A program made the position numbers and the translations under genes. Below, one piece after another: positions 10,801-22,800 of a stretch of DNA of 64,000 nt. Each line of letters begins with the position of its first letter. The first letter of the stretch is position 1. This stretch comes from Phoronis australis (lineage: Eukaryota > Phoronida > Phoronidae): positions 429,208-493,207 of the forward strand of contig NMRA01000327.1 in NCBI GenBank assembly GCA_002633005.1. Reading direction: 5' to 3'. A model generated the notes under the pieces. The model had not been told where the DNA came from. It saw nothing but the letters and a program-made list of their open reading frames with translations, and ran no database searches.

Positions 10801-13800
10801 AGAATTATGCTTGGCAGCAACAAATTGCAAAAAATATTATTCATCTAGGTTTGTAAGTGAAACAAACTTGTGAAACACTTTAGAAAAACAAAGCATAAGT
10901 AAGAAGTAGGAATTAGCATTTATTGCATGTTTGGTTTTAATGTGTCAGGGTGGATAAATGTTTTGACAATGGTATTCTAACTGGCAATAAGGTCTTCAGT
11001 TCTATTGTGTAAATCTTGAGGACGCTCTGTTGACTTTGCATTACTGTGGTAGTATGTTGTAACCTACACTCCCTGTAGTTCACTGTAAACGAGTTGTTAT
11101 GTTCACTTGGCTTTAAGAGTCTGTTGTAATTTTCATTGTTTAAAAATGTGTCACAATGGCAGGTTTGGATGTTTTGTTAAAATCTGAAGTTTCTTGGACC
11201 CTAGGAATAAATACTTTATATGCTCATGCATGTTGTAAATATAATGTCCATTCTGTCTCTGAATGCACTGAAGTGAGATGTCAATGAGCAGAAAACGATT
11301 TGTTGTTTTTAACAGGAACGTCATGATATTACGTCATTCACATTAGAAGAAAAAATTGAAGACCTCCGAGCCAATATCCTTGAGCGACTGGATGAAATTA
11401 ACAATTTAAAGAAGACGCTGAACTCAGAGTATGTGCCTGCTAGTGTCTGCCTTCACCTACAGAGTTGTGTCAAAGATACCGAGGTATGCAATTTTGATGT
11501 TCAACCTCTTCGTAAACAAAGTGATAATTAAATTTTGACTATATCTGTGAAGTTCATCTTGGAATATATCACATTGAGAAATTTATACTGCAAATATCTG
11601 CGTCAGTGTCCATGCTTTTCTCATGTCAAACTAAATGGCTTGCCAGGCCAACAAAATCAACCAAAAATCTAAATTCAAATTCAACAAAAACGTTTTATTA
11701 TGGATGCATACAATATATACGCACTGAAAGCTAAGGTCTTTACAGAAAATTGCGACCTGATACAGAGTACCGTATTCGCCTTAATAACCGCCCAGGGCGC
11801 TTAGAAAAGTTTGGTTCAGGGGGGGCGCTTATTATAACCCAAGGCGGTTGAAACCCGGTCTCCGAAACGGGTGAAATCGGAAGCTAAGATTCATCAAATT
11901 TACGCTCTGTGACGGATATGTAATCTATGAAAGACTTTCAACAAAACTGTGGTGCATTGCTATCAAACTTTGCTGCTAAATTACGATCACTGTACAGAAA
12001 ATTGTGCTGAAATCCTAGGATGAAAACTCGCCGACTGACTGCCTCGAAATCGCGGTCTTCGATATGGCAACTTTAGTGCTTGAATAAAAATGGTTTCGAC
12101 TCAAGCAAATTACCTGAAATCCTCATTAAGTTTTATAAGTAGCGTCTCTAAGATTTTTTAAGTTCCCGTGCAGTCTGGGTTAACGGCAGGTTTAAGTACA
12201 AATCTGCAACATCGTGCCATCTACATGCATGATTGGCAACACGGCGAGAAAAATGTCTGAACGAACACACATGTTGTTGTCTTGTGACGTTTGTTTTGAA
12301 GTTCGTCTGCGACTAAGCGAGCGCGTGCGTGTCACCAGAGTTTATTTGCCAAAGCAGACCGTCTTTTGCCCAGAGCCACGCAATCTAACTAGCTAGATGT
12401 GTCTAAAGAAATTTGCACAAGCAGTAGGCCTAAACCAGAGCGTATTTCATTCAGCACTTGCCGGTCTCGTGCTAAAAACTTTCGACATTTGTCTCGGTAA
12501 GGCCCATATTAGTCGCCGTGTAGCTGGATGCTATCTGACAGTTATTTTCGGTGTAAGGGTGTGTAAGCATTCACTGTCAGTTGTCATTTTATCGGATATT
12601 CGGCTCAAAAACGCCAATTATGGTTAATCAAACAATCCATCTCAAAAATAACGCAAACATGTTTTATAGTATTAGAAATTGTCGGAAATTAGTGCCAACA
12701 TTCATTTCTTATCGATGCTATGCTACCCGTTTCATGAATGGATAGTTCCCGACTAATGTCTTTGATGACAAGTTCATGTATGTAGCGCGCGCTTCCTGGC
12801 CACGTGCGTTTAACACCGAGTTATTTTTGTTCATGAGACAGTCGATGTGTTTACTGAAGGGTCAGACCATAGTGAGACACGGGCGTCGCGAGAGCGTAGC
12901 GACGCTGTTGCGTTCTTTTTGAAGCGCTGCGTTACTTTGAAGTGTAAAGTCACGGCTAAATACAAAAGTAGCAGTGCCGCTGGTGGTCTAGAAGACCCGT
13001 GCAAAAACTTTTTGATAAATTGACGTTACTGTAGCCGAGTTTTAGGACTGTAGGTACGTCATTGTTCGCATGTACATGTTCATGGACTATTTCAGCAAAG
13101 TCTGAAAACGCGTGGGGGGGCTCTTATAGGGGCATGGGCGGTTATTACGGCGAATACGGTATGTGTTTTTTATTGACTAGACAATCATCTGCTTGCAGCA
13201 TTCCTCAACTCTCCGTTCCTGCTTTTTGCGAGATAGTCTTGCCTCAAGTTCTGCAAATCAGCACAGTTTCCACCGTTATTTCCCAATGCTGTGATCAACA
13301 TGGAGAAATGTTTCTTTTCCAATTACAGTTCAGAAGCTAAGATACGAAAATAGACCGAGAAAACTAAAAAAATCATTGAAGCTTAAACGCCGTACTGCTG
13401 CACAACTGTTCAGGGAGTCTTTCAATTTTTAGATTAACGGATGGATTGTTTTCCGACAAACATTTGATATTATTAAATGGTTTAAATTAGTGCTTTAACT
13501 TGTATATTCCACAAACTGAAAATTCTTTTCAATTTATTATGAAATAAAATTTTATTCAACACTTTCGCAGATAATCTTGTCACTTAACTGGCATGGGTAC
13601 CATGCTTGGCATACATACGACGTCACATAACAAGCCAGAGCACATGGCAACAAGATATTGCCGCGATGAAGCAAATAATTTATAGGCTATATGAGATACA
13701 TAGGTAATCCCACATACATATAAGAATAATACTGTGACCTCCTATCTTGGCTTCATTTCATCTGGGAATGCAGTTCTAGAATTTTGGCTGATATTTTTCA

Positions 13801-15843
13801 ACACATGCAAAACTCAGTAAGAAAAACATCAATTAGATAGTGCCCATTCAACTTATATGTTGGTAGGGTGCTGGGGTAGATACCAAATCGTAGCAAATTC
13901 TTTGAACTTGGGGTCAGTGGACTTCAATTTCATAGGATATGTGTGGCTAGGGTGACTGTTTTGAAGATTTAAAGCAACTGTCTTGAGACTTCCAATTAAA
14001 GTGCTCAACTCTGGTTTAAAGGATACTAAACCCTGTTTTGAGGATTTCCACCACTTCAAAATTTCCTTCAATAAGGGTTTTGTCGAGGGTTACGGAACAT
14101 TTTATTTCTTTTCAGAAAACTGGATACTTTAGGAAAGTTGTTTTTAGTATATGTTAATATAGGCCAAAACCGGGTTTGGTATCCTAAGCTTTTAATTTCA
14201 CACTTTATTTCCAAGCTCTTGTTATTTAATTGCCCATGGCATTAACCCGTGTCTAAGGTGATCTTCATGCTACGTGGCAACTAGCAAATGTGGCCATAAT
14301 CATTAGTGATGGAGGTAAAGTTCTAGCTTTGAAAATGTGTTGTTTATGGTTTACATGACAGCTGGTGTTTCATCTTGTTGTTAAAGCTAGTTTCACCTGT
14401 CCATATTTGGTGGCACTGAGAAGAAAACCCTTCTCTTGACAGAATTGGTGATGGGGGTACCCTTCTCTGTGTACAAAGTGACATGACGATTTATATAATG
14501 TTCTATCACCATCAAACTGGAGAAATATATTTACAAGACACTTATGATTTCAGACGGAAGTTCAACGCCTAATAAAACACAATGAGCTAATTGCTAATGA
14601 GACAGAGGAATTGGAGAGGGAACTTGCTGAGTGCATAGAATTAGTTGGCGGCGATGAAGAGGATCAGGAACGAATGTGGAGAAAGGTGGGTTACCATGGG
14701 TAGTTTACAAATGAACGCACTGATCTGCTCTAATGGGACTCGAGTTGGTCTTGCACTAATGTCTGATAACCACTTAGCACAGAATATGGCATGCATGTGG
14801 GATTTTATTACTGTGAAATTTCTTAAGAAAAATAAAGTACATTTTCAACACAAGTATTAAGAAACAACATCCGACTCTCTCAATAGGCCATCGTTTGAAA
14901 AACCATTAAGAAACAATGTCTGATGAACATTTGGTTATCCATTGAAGTCATCTTTTTATAAATGGATTGCGTTATTTAGGGGCAAAGTAACTGAATTTTT
15001 GCTGGCCATATTAAATGGAGAAATCCATTTTGATCAAGTTGTGGTGGGTGAAGAATCCTTGTGATCAAAGAGGTCGCTTATCAACATTACCCATAATTAC
15101 TCTTCTAGAAGTCAATAGATTTTCGGCAAATTTTGTTGAATTGTCAAAGACAAGGAAGCCTTTTTTTTCTTTCAGATATTTAGCATGTGATTCAGTTACT
15201 TTTAAGGTTGTGTAAGACCCTAGAAACTGTCCAACTGTGATGTTACTTTGAAACATATCTCAAAAATGGCTCATCAGATTTATTTCACACGAGATTTTCT
15301 CATAGTACTCTTTATGCTTTGCTCCCCAAAACACAGATTTTTTTTATTTGTTCCACCTTTGCACAAAAGGGGCAATCAAAAACAACTGTTATGAAAAAAT
15401 AATTAAAAGTAGAGCAAAAAGAAAACAAAATAATTTAGAAAACTGTAACATTGTTTTTGAGTGCATCTTGAACAATTATATCAAATGAAATTTGGACGTC
15501 TTATGTTAAATGTACCTTTCTTCTAGCAAACGTTCAAGTCACATGACCCAATGTATGAAAGATTGGAGTAAAGTTAAAATCAAAATCTACAGGCTTTCTA
15601 TTTTCAAAGAATACACACTGAGTTAATTTCTATGGTTTTGTCGACATTAGCGAATGTGGTGCCCGTTTGAAAGACAACAAATTTGTGAAGTTCTATTTAT
15701 TGTAAAAACACTTGATATTCCTTGTTTTGGAAGTTTCTTTAAATTATTTTTACTTCCAGATTGATGGAGATCCAACTGACCCTGGCTACTACTCCCCGCG
15801 ATCAGAGGATGACGACAGCAAATGGGCATTCTACATATCCTAG
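7131..15843 (+). CDS. C6orf118-like TSNAXIP1_N-domain coiled-coil protein, complete
   Basis: Six coding exons (7131-7871, 8445-8588, 9005-9205, 11316-11483, 14554-14685, 15760-15843) all join in phase 0 with GT/AG introns and give 489 aa, close to the length I recall for human C6orf118 (469 aa). Residues 1-215 are a basic, low-complexity lead. Residues ~215-300 (AQYLENKLKANLESLNEAGY, LQVYVDIFHDLINESPTFGH, LKTILDEYSDYIDFLVE) form a TSNAXIP1_N-type domain. Residues ~310-460 are coiled coil (ARERKAVSDLEVKGKQLLDA, LRREIEAEEQLVSQLEGKK). The end is acidic (RSEDDDSKWAFYIS). No membrane segment or signal peptide is seen. The family is linked to cilia or sperm, with unknown biochemistry. The ATG at 7131 is chosen because it opens the long first exon after a clear acceptor at 7080. 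A poly(A) signal AATAAA lies at 16,250-16,255. Confidence 0.75.
8445..8588 (+). CDS. Exon 2, C6orf118-like gene
   Basis: Flanked by TTTCAG and GTCAGT; encodes residues 248-295, the core of the TSNAXIP1_N-like domain (VYVDIFHDLINESPTFGH, then DEYSDYIDFLVE). Confidence 0.88.
9005..9205 (+). CDS. Exon 3, C6orf118-like gene
   Basis: Flanked by TTTTAG and GTATAA; residues 296-362, strongly charged coiled coil. Confidence 0.88.
9206..11315 (+). other. Intron 3 of C6orf118-like gene, no features seen
   Basis: About 2.1 kb of AT-rich intron. I see no coding pattern, long repeat or RNA gene in it. Confidence 0.5.
11316..11483 (+). CDS. Exon 4, C6orf118-like gene
   Basis: Flanked by TTTTAACAG and GTATGC; residues 363-418 (ERHDITSFTLEEKIEDLRAN at the start), coiled coil. 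No open frame extends far enough to show it as an isolated ORF; it was found by splice-site and phase matching. Confidence 0.82.
11770..13159. mobile_element. 1.39-kb DNA transposon with terminal inverted repeats
   Basis: The left end CCGTATTCGCCTTAATAACC and the reverse complement of the right end agree over 25 bases with one mismatch. TA lies directly outside each end (11,768-11,769 and 13,160-13,161), consistent with a TA target duplication. Inside there is a short GC-rich palindrome near 12,887 but no transposase-like frame, so it is probably a non-autonomous copy. It lies in an intron of the C6orf118-like gene. The superfamily is not resolved; a TA duplication suits Tc1/mariner-type elements but is weak evidence. 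Confidence 0.75.
14015..14192. mobile_element. Small MITE-like element
   Basis: The ends are imperfect inverted repeats of about 28 bases (left AAAGGATACTAAACCCTG, right complementary to AGGATACCAAACCCGG). Total length is about 178 bp with no coding capacity. It lies in an intron of the C6orf118-like gene. Confidence 0.6.
14554..14685 (+). CDS. Exon 5, C6orf118-like gene
   Basis: Flanked by ATTTCAG and GTGGGT; residues 419-462 (TEVQRLIKHNELIANETEEL, then acidic), phase 0 on both sides. Confidence 0.82.
15453..15650 (+). repeat. Dispersed repeat family 4, copy 1
   Basis: Similar over about 200 bases to 25,233-25,465 in the same orientation; both contain TCACATGACCCAA or ATGTGACCCAATTAAT, an ACAGGCTTTCTA segment and a TGAGTTAA...CTAT segment. 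Old and diverged. Confidence 0.5.
15760..15843 (+). CDS. Exon 6 with stop, C6orf118-like gene
   Basis: Acceptor TTACTTCCAG; residues 463-489, ending WAFYIS and a TAG at 15841-15843. Confidence 0.82.
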   Translation: MDGDPTDPGYYSPRSEDDDSKWAFYIS

Positions 15844-16249
15844 ACACGCTACAGTCCGCTGTAGAAATGTATAGGATCTACTAAGATCTTGAGACTGAGT
15901 GGCAGCTATTAAGCCATTAACTTATCAAAGACATAATATGTGCTGGGCATACTATACTTACAAAATGTTGCATAGTGTATCAATAGAGCAACTGTGCTGA
16001 GAATTTTTGTGTTTTGGCCACGGAAGAGTATGCAGTATGGAAGATACATTAACAAGGACAATTATCACGGCCTCATGAACATTTGTTATTAGTGCTCTGT
16101 AGTTGACGCATTGATTTTGCTTTGCTTAGTGATATATCATGAGGTCAATGTGTTTTAATTTGTATTTTCACAAAATGAACATGATAAGATCCTGGCATGT
16201 TTTCAATTTTATTATAATTTTACTGTTAAATACAGTCTCAAAAACATGT

Positions 16250-16255
16250 AATAAA
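16250..16255 (+). terminator. Poly(A) signal of the C6orf118-like gene
   Basis: AATAAA about 400 bases after the stop codon. It is the first canonical signal seen downstream on this strand. Confidence 0.5.
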
Positions 16256-16738
16256 TAACAACACATTTGCTATTTTCATCAGCTTAAAATCGTTGCATCT
16301 TTTTTAAAAATACTCCTTTGTATCAACTTGCCCACTGAGCCTATCAGTTGACCAGTTTGAGGATCTTTATGCAGTGCTTGGCCATCAGGATATGCTTACA
16401 GAAATTTGAATATACTAATGGGCCAAGCGAGTACCCAAGTTCCTGAACCTTTTAAAATGACTTGTACCCAGTTATCCATCAAGGAACGGGCACTAATAGC
16501 GACTGAATAGGGGCTGGTTTAATAGTGCATGCTCAGGATATAGACTTGTCATCTCTCTCCTTAGTAGTAATAATCACCACTCCAAAGATTTGAAGCACAA
16601 GCACTGTTCTTTTAATAAATAATCCATCTGGTAGACTCGGTAGTGGAGCAAAAGTTCTCTTTTGCTGGTAAGGACCACCACTTGGGATCTGAACCAGCCA
16701 TGTCTCTGGAGATTCGAAAGACAGGAGACCACACAAAG
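16256..16738. other. Short interval between two convergent genes
   Basis: About 480 bases separate the poly(A) signal of the C6orf118-like gene from the AP4S1 stop. An ATTAAA variant on the minus strand at 16,618-16,613 could end AP4S1 transcripts. A TTTATT at 16,207-16,212 (AATAAA on the minus strand) would instead make the two 3' ends overlap. Confidence 0.4.
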
Positions 16739-16864
16739 TCATCTTTTGGTTCCTTCCAGTAGTCTCAGAGGTGCAAATACCCTCGTTTTGTTGGTCTCGG
16801 CTATTTGTCCATTCATGATCATTTCATCCAGAATGAGGTGGACCTTGTCTAAATTAAACATGAG
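16739..16864 (-). CDS. AP4S1: AP4S1 exon 4 with stop
   Basis: Acceptor AATCTTCAG; 41 residues from LMFNLDK to EGTKR and a TGA at 16741-16739. Relatives have SELD just before this point, which is not encoded here. Confidence 0.88.
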   Translation of the reverse strand, partial: LMFNLDKVHLILDEMIMNGQIAETNKTRVFAPLRLLEGTKR

Positions 16865-19800
16865 CTGAAGATTGACAGTTAAGGAAATACTGCGAGGAGG
16901 TTTGGAAGATTGCATAAAAATCATGAAAAGATTCATAAAACTGAACAAAGTATGATAAGCTTTTTTAAAAAAAATCTTTGAATTAAATTATTAGGCATAG
17001 ATGCATTTTTGCACACAAAAATCATACCTATAAAACTGATCAAGGTATAAATGACAACTGGATGAAGAAATGTTACGAACATTACACAGCATCACAACTG
17101 TCATTAACAAAAGGCAGATTTCCTTCTAAAGCAATATTTTAACAAGGATACATCAATTTCACTCTGAAAAATAAAAATAAATCAATTCATGATTTGAAGA
17201 GTAACTGCACAAAGATTCCAGCAAAAATGGAACATGACAAATCATAGATTTTGATGACATACTGTTATTTTGTGAAAACAAACTGCCACAGTTTTCAATA
17301 AAAAAGTTGCAGTTTCTTGGAAAGCTGGGCCCCTGCAAATCTGTGATTTGTTAGATCAGGTGTCATGAGGGGTTTTCATCAGTAACCGTTTCTAATAAAT
17401 GAAATAAAAGCACTACAAAGACACAACAGTAACAGTATTAAATTTAATGATCTTTGTACCCACCTGAAGCAGAATTCTTGAGTCATTATAACATTTAAAA
17501 ATGTTATTAAAGTCATATGATCCGTTTGTAGACGTTTTAAAAACATCGTGAATCTGCATAAAAACCATTGAAACATACTCTCTGACACTTAATTAGAACT
17601 TTTCGTAAGTATGGGGTCGATCTGCTGCCTGTACATATTTTTTCTTTTATTTTTTATTTTCTTAAAATCTGCGTGATCAAAACAAACGAANGCAGTTTCT
17701 TGGAAAGCTGGGCCCCTGCAAATCTGTGATTTGTTAGATCAGGTGTCATGAGGGGTTTTCATCAGTAACCGTTTCTAATAAATGAAATAAAAGCACTACA
17801 AAGACAGTAACAGTATTAAATTTAATGATCTTTGTACCCACCTGAAGCAGAATTCTTGAGTCATTATAACATTTAAAAATGTTATTAAATGATATCCCAT
17901 ATAACAGTGAAAATGTTGCTTTTTGAGATATATGTTACAGATTTCCCAGAATATTTCCCTTTACCTGACTTACTCATGCAGTGACTCATAATACAGTTTA
18001 GTTATAACTCTGGCTGGTATATTGTGAATAATGTGTGCAATTTGTAGCATTCTCCCAATACACCTGTCCACCATCCTACAGTACATTGGCCAGCATGACA
18101 AATTTCCAATTTATTAATCCACCTTACAAAAACACAAGCACAACAGATCTATTAGTTCACAGTATTGCACGAGTTATCAATAAGTACGCTTATTTAGCCA
18201 AATATCTACAAAACTATAGATTTTAACTCACTTGTTATTAATCTGTCGTTAATTTGGTTGTGTGAACAATCACGTATTTTAGTAACATTGACAGCAAAAA
18301 GGTGTCCACAGTATGGCCAAACTTCATTTGATGTAATGTTCAAGTTAGACGAAATGTCAGTTTTTTAGAGTATAATTTTGTATTTGCTTTATGCCACCTT
18401 TGAGTTTTTTTCATAAATATAGTAAAAGTCCTTTTTTGATATCCCTCATGCAACTCCGGGTCAGGTAACACCCGAGTGTAAGTAGAATTTACAGTCGCTG
18501 TTAAGTAGTGGCTGGTCATGGCTATGATGGTGTGTCAAGTACTCTGTCATAAAGTTACATGTAACAAAGTGGTAGCTCTGTAATGGAAATGACAATTTAC
18601 GACCAGTCATACTTTATATTCACTGTAAGAGCTAAACTAAATGCAATGATAGAGAAATGGTGTTATAATACTCCCATAACTACTTTTGAATGTACAGTAA
18701 GTTCTAACCTAATGTACTTTCTTACCACTCTGTCGAAGTAATCATTCAACATCTCAACCAAACACTGGATGAATTCAAACATAGCCATCTCGTTCTGCAA
18801 TTCAAAAACAGAATATTACATAAAACTAGGGCCACATTACTTAATAACATTACATGTGGAGAGACATTATATTTTTATTCCTGTTTCAGTTTCAATCACG
18901 GCTTTTTCAAATACAAGGTTTTGTGAATTCAACTAGTATTTGAAAATATTTGAAGAAATGTAACTTAGAGTTAAAAATAGCAATCCAACTTCGCTTTAAA
19001 CTATAGATGGACTTAACAGCGAAGCGATGTCATGCTTCAGAGAGATGTGAAAGGATAACTTCAGTGTCCCTAAAGTTATACACATATGTCACTACCTATA
19101 GCAACATGTGTTGTGTTACCATTTGATAGTGTCTTATTCAGATAACACAAGATTACTTCACTACCCAAACATATATGTATACAGTAAACAAAGTTAATGA
19201 CATGTAAATTACATGATTCTTCAGTTTTCCAACAAGGGCCTGTGGATGTAAGATTTGAAAGTGTAGCAACACTGCTGACAAACACGAGCGTCAGCGAGTT
19301 CATGCAGCGGTACCATCATGAACAGGATTAACCATTCCAAATGATATTATGACTGGACATTTGTGAAAAATTCATAAAGCATGGAGTGTAATTTCGTGTT
19401 TACAAGGAGACCGATTGTTTCATATGCTTTTTTGAAATTTGTACACTCAAGGTCATACAACAGAAAAAGATTGGCAAGAACGAAAACTTGTGGCAAAGGA
19501 CTTACAAGAAAGACTTAGATAAACTTTTGTAGCTCAGGGAACAAAGAAACAGAATCTAGGTGTTCCATGACAAAAAAATCATTGTGGAAATTCAAATGCA
19601 GTCACGTGATTATGAATACCTGAGCACCACATTTGTGCATGTAGTAAGATTGTATGATCAACGATTTGATAAATACATAGTTGTATGTGTCTAACCTAAG
19701 AAATTTGATCCTTGTTATCGAAGGTAGCCCAGTACTTTTTAATCTAAGAAGTCAAAACATCTTGGTTTTGATTCAAATTTCAAAACTTAAAAGCAAAAAT

Positions 19801-22800
19801 ATCCTTGTGAGTTTAAAGGTTTTAACAGGGTGACAATAAGTCTCCACCCTAAACATAAAGCACACATCTTGCCTAATGAAAACAATAACTGCTGTGTTGA
19901 GTTACTTTCAGAGCAAAAACTACACTAAGGTTTAAATGAACTTTTAAAAGGCAACGCAACAGTTCAAGAAATTACATTTAGTGTAAATGCAGATCTCTCG
20001 TTAAGCCAAAAAAGCACACGTCAGTTGCTTCTGGTATCTTAGAATGGCACTAACCGTCCGCGCTAAGAAATTAAAACTGAAAAATGTCTCTTCAAGATAA
20101 CCAGTGATTTGTATTTTTACGGTCCATAACATAGGAATGGTTGCTTTCTCCATTTAAGGTACACTTTTGCCATAATAACTAAATAACCCTACTGAGCCAC
20201 ATTTTTGGTGACCACCACTGAACTATAAAATGATAAGAATCTCTTAGTGTTGTGAAAAATCCTCTATCCTGGTACAAATTTCAAATTCTCTATAGCAGTC
20301 ACTATGAAACACATGTTGGAGATAACAGTTTCTGTACTACTACTACTAACCTCACTCTCATCAACACCAAGAATGAAGACAAGAGCCCCATATCTTCTGT
20401 AAACAAGCTGTATGTCTTTGTAATTCACAAAACAACACTGAAAAGAAAAATTAGAATGTTGGTTACCTCAGACTCCTCACAAATTTGACTAACTGGAAAA
20501 TTATGGCGCTCTTATGCATCAGCTTTCAGTGTCATGAAGCAGAGTTAATTTCATTTTTTCGCCAATTATTCAATCAACTTTTCTTCTACTATAAGCTGGC
20601 ACACGTCAGAACAAATTACTGGAATTGGTTTCCCTTCGTTATAAATTTTTAGTATTTTAATACCAGCGAACTGAATTGCTTAGGAAACTTTGCTCCGGTA
20701 AAGCTGTCATCTCCTGAAAGATGTCAAAAAAAATTTAGCAAATGGTGCATGCCCATGTCATGAACATTGTTAAAAAAGCCAGAAAATTGTACAAGAAAAT
20801 GACATTCATCATATTGTTCTTCCATTAAAAGGCTGTAATGCCAGGCAATGCAAGTGTTGGTTGACTCCTAGATTGGTTAAAACTACAGGTTGATATTAAC
20901 TTCACAAGGAGGCAATGAGCAGAATTAGATGGTGTGAAATTTCAAAGCATAACATGTGAAGTTAACAAACATCAGGCTACCCCTGCAGCCAGCTAGCTGT
21001 ATGAAGACTAAAGTCAAACTACAGCTAAGACCTGCTGTGCGAAAACTTCACATAGACCTCGAATTTTCACACTGTCCCGGTAGTTTTGCTCGTCACCTTG
21101 TCCCGAGACCTACATTAACGACTAATGATTGAAGGGTTGCATGCAGAACCTGAAAGTCAAGCAACACTTAAACGTTCACCAGTTACATCCGTTTAAGTAG
21201 AAAACAGTCTAATGTCACTCCCTAGGTTGTGTCGCTTTGCGGCTATTGTAACCAAGGAAAGTCTGTTGTTGACTAGAAAACAATACACTAATGACATGCG
21301 CATGGGCCTGTTGCAAATTTTTTGCCACGTCTTCCGAGAGATGGTGAAAACTCAGACTCTTGCTCAGAAATTTGTTTGCTGATACTAATAACACTTTTAA
21401 AATAAAGTGAAACTAATTTCATTAATTTTTGTGAAGTGTACATGACCTTGTTTATGAAAAACAGGTGACTGAAGAATTGTTCAAAAAAGAAATTGACCAA
21501 AATATGGAGTGAAGCTCTATTTCACGTCTTCATGGCTGAAAGCTCACGCATCTCATTCCCTGTAAATTTAGCAGGAGAATAACAGTTCAACACTAAGTTT
21601 TTTAGCCCTCGTAACTAATTTATGAACAGGGCAGTTACTTTTTAATGAGGTTAATTTTGTGTCAGATTTTATTTATTAATAGCGCTTATTTTACTCACGT
21701 CATAAAGTGCGGCCCTGATAGAAAGTGTAAACATATACAAACTTGTACCGATGTCCCAACTAAAATCTGGCTCAAAATTAATGTTATCAAAAAATACAAT
21801 TTTCCTGTGTTAAAATATTTGGTCTTCTTTCAGTGCATGAAATATAATGTCACCTGTTGACCATGTAGTTTCGTTTTTTGACAATTCTGTAATCATATAT
21901 TATTCTTCTTCGAGGTTGTGTACATTTCGCAACAAATTACTGGAATTTGTTTCACTTTGTTATAACTTTTTAGCATTTTAATAAAAGTAAGTAAATTTCA
22001 GACCAAATTTTACTTTTATGAAGCTGTCTATTCTGAGCTTGGCTATTCAAAATCCAGAGGGGGTAATGTCTTCTTAGTCAGGACCATAAAGTCTTTGTTA
22101 AGCTGTGTTTTTTTGCACAATCTAACAGGGGTGACTAAGACCAGGGTCCACAAAGAATGGCTTTAATGGACATTGCATGTCAATTTCAAAATATCAATTG
22201 TGTGCGACAGACACCCATGATTTACAATTGTCCACAAAATTCCAGGAAAAGGTTGTCATTTTCAGAAGGACCTCTCAGATCCGTAAAAGGCAGGCTGTTT
22301 GTTGGCAGAGTGGACAATGAGGTAACCTTAGCAAGCAAACACCCCCAAATTGAAATTGAATACGTGCAATTAAGCTGGCTGGTATGCATGACAAGCGTGA
22401 TTAGCTCATGATGCACTCCACAGCCAGGTCAGTCTCTCTGCTGACCAGAGAAAAGCATCATTTATCGGCCATTGCTAATTGTTAGGCATCACTAGACTGA
22501 GTACATCTTCCGGAAACTGTGCATAATTGACACACCAACGGTAGCCGTCGGCAGTGGCTATGAACCTGAAAAGTTAACCTGTGCAAGCATACACACCCGA
22601 AGGCGAAATTAGTGTAAGCTGTTGTGCTGTGCAGCAATACAGTAGCATACCATCGAGGTGTGCGTGCACCCTGCATTCGCCAGGCAGAAGAATGCCTTGG
22701 CCTGACGACACTGCTAACGGCTATCCATTATGATATTGAGTGCTTCTTACCTACCTCTCTCTGTCAGCGGGCGGTGATGTGTGGATGGAATTGAATTTCA

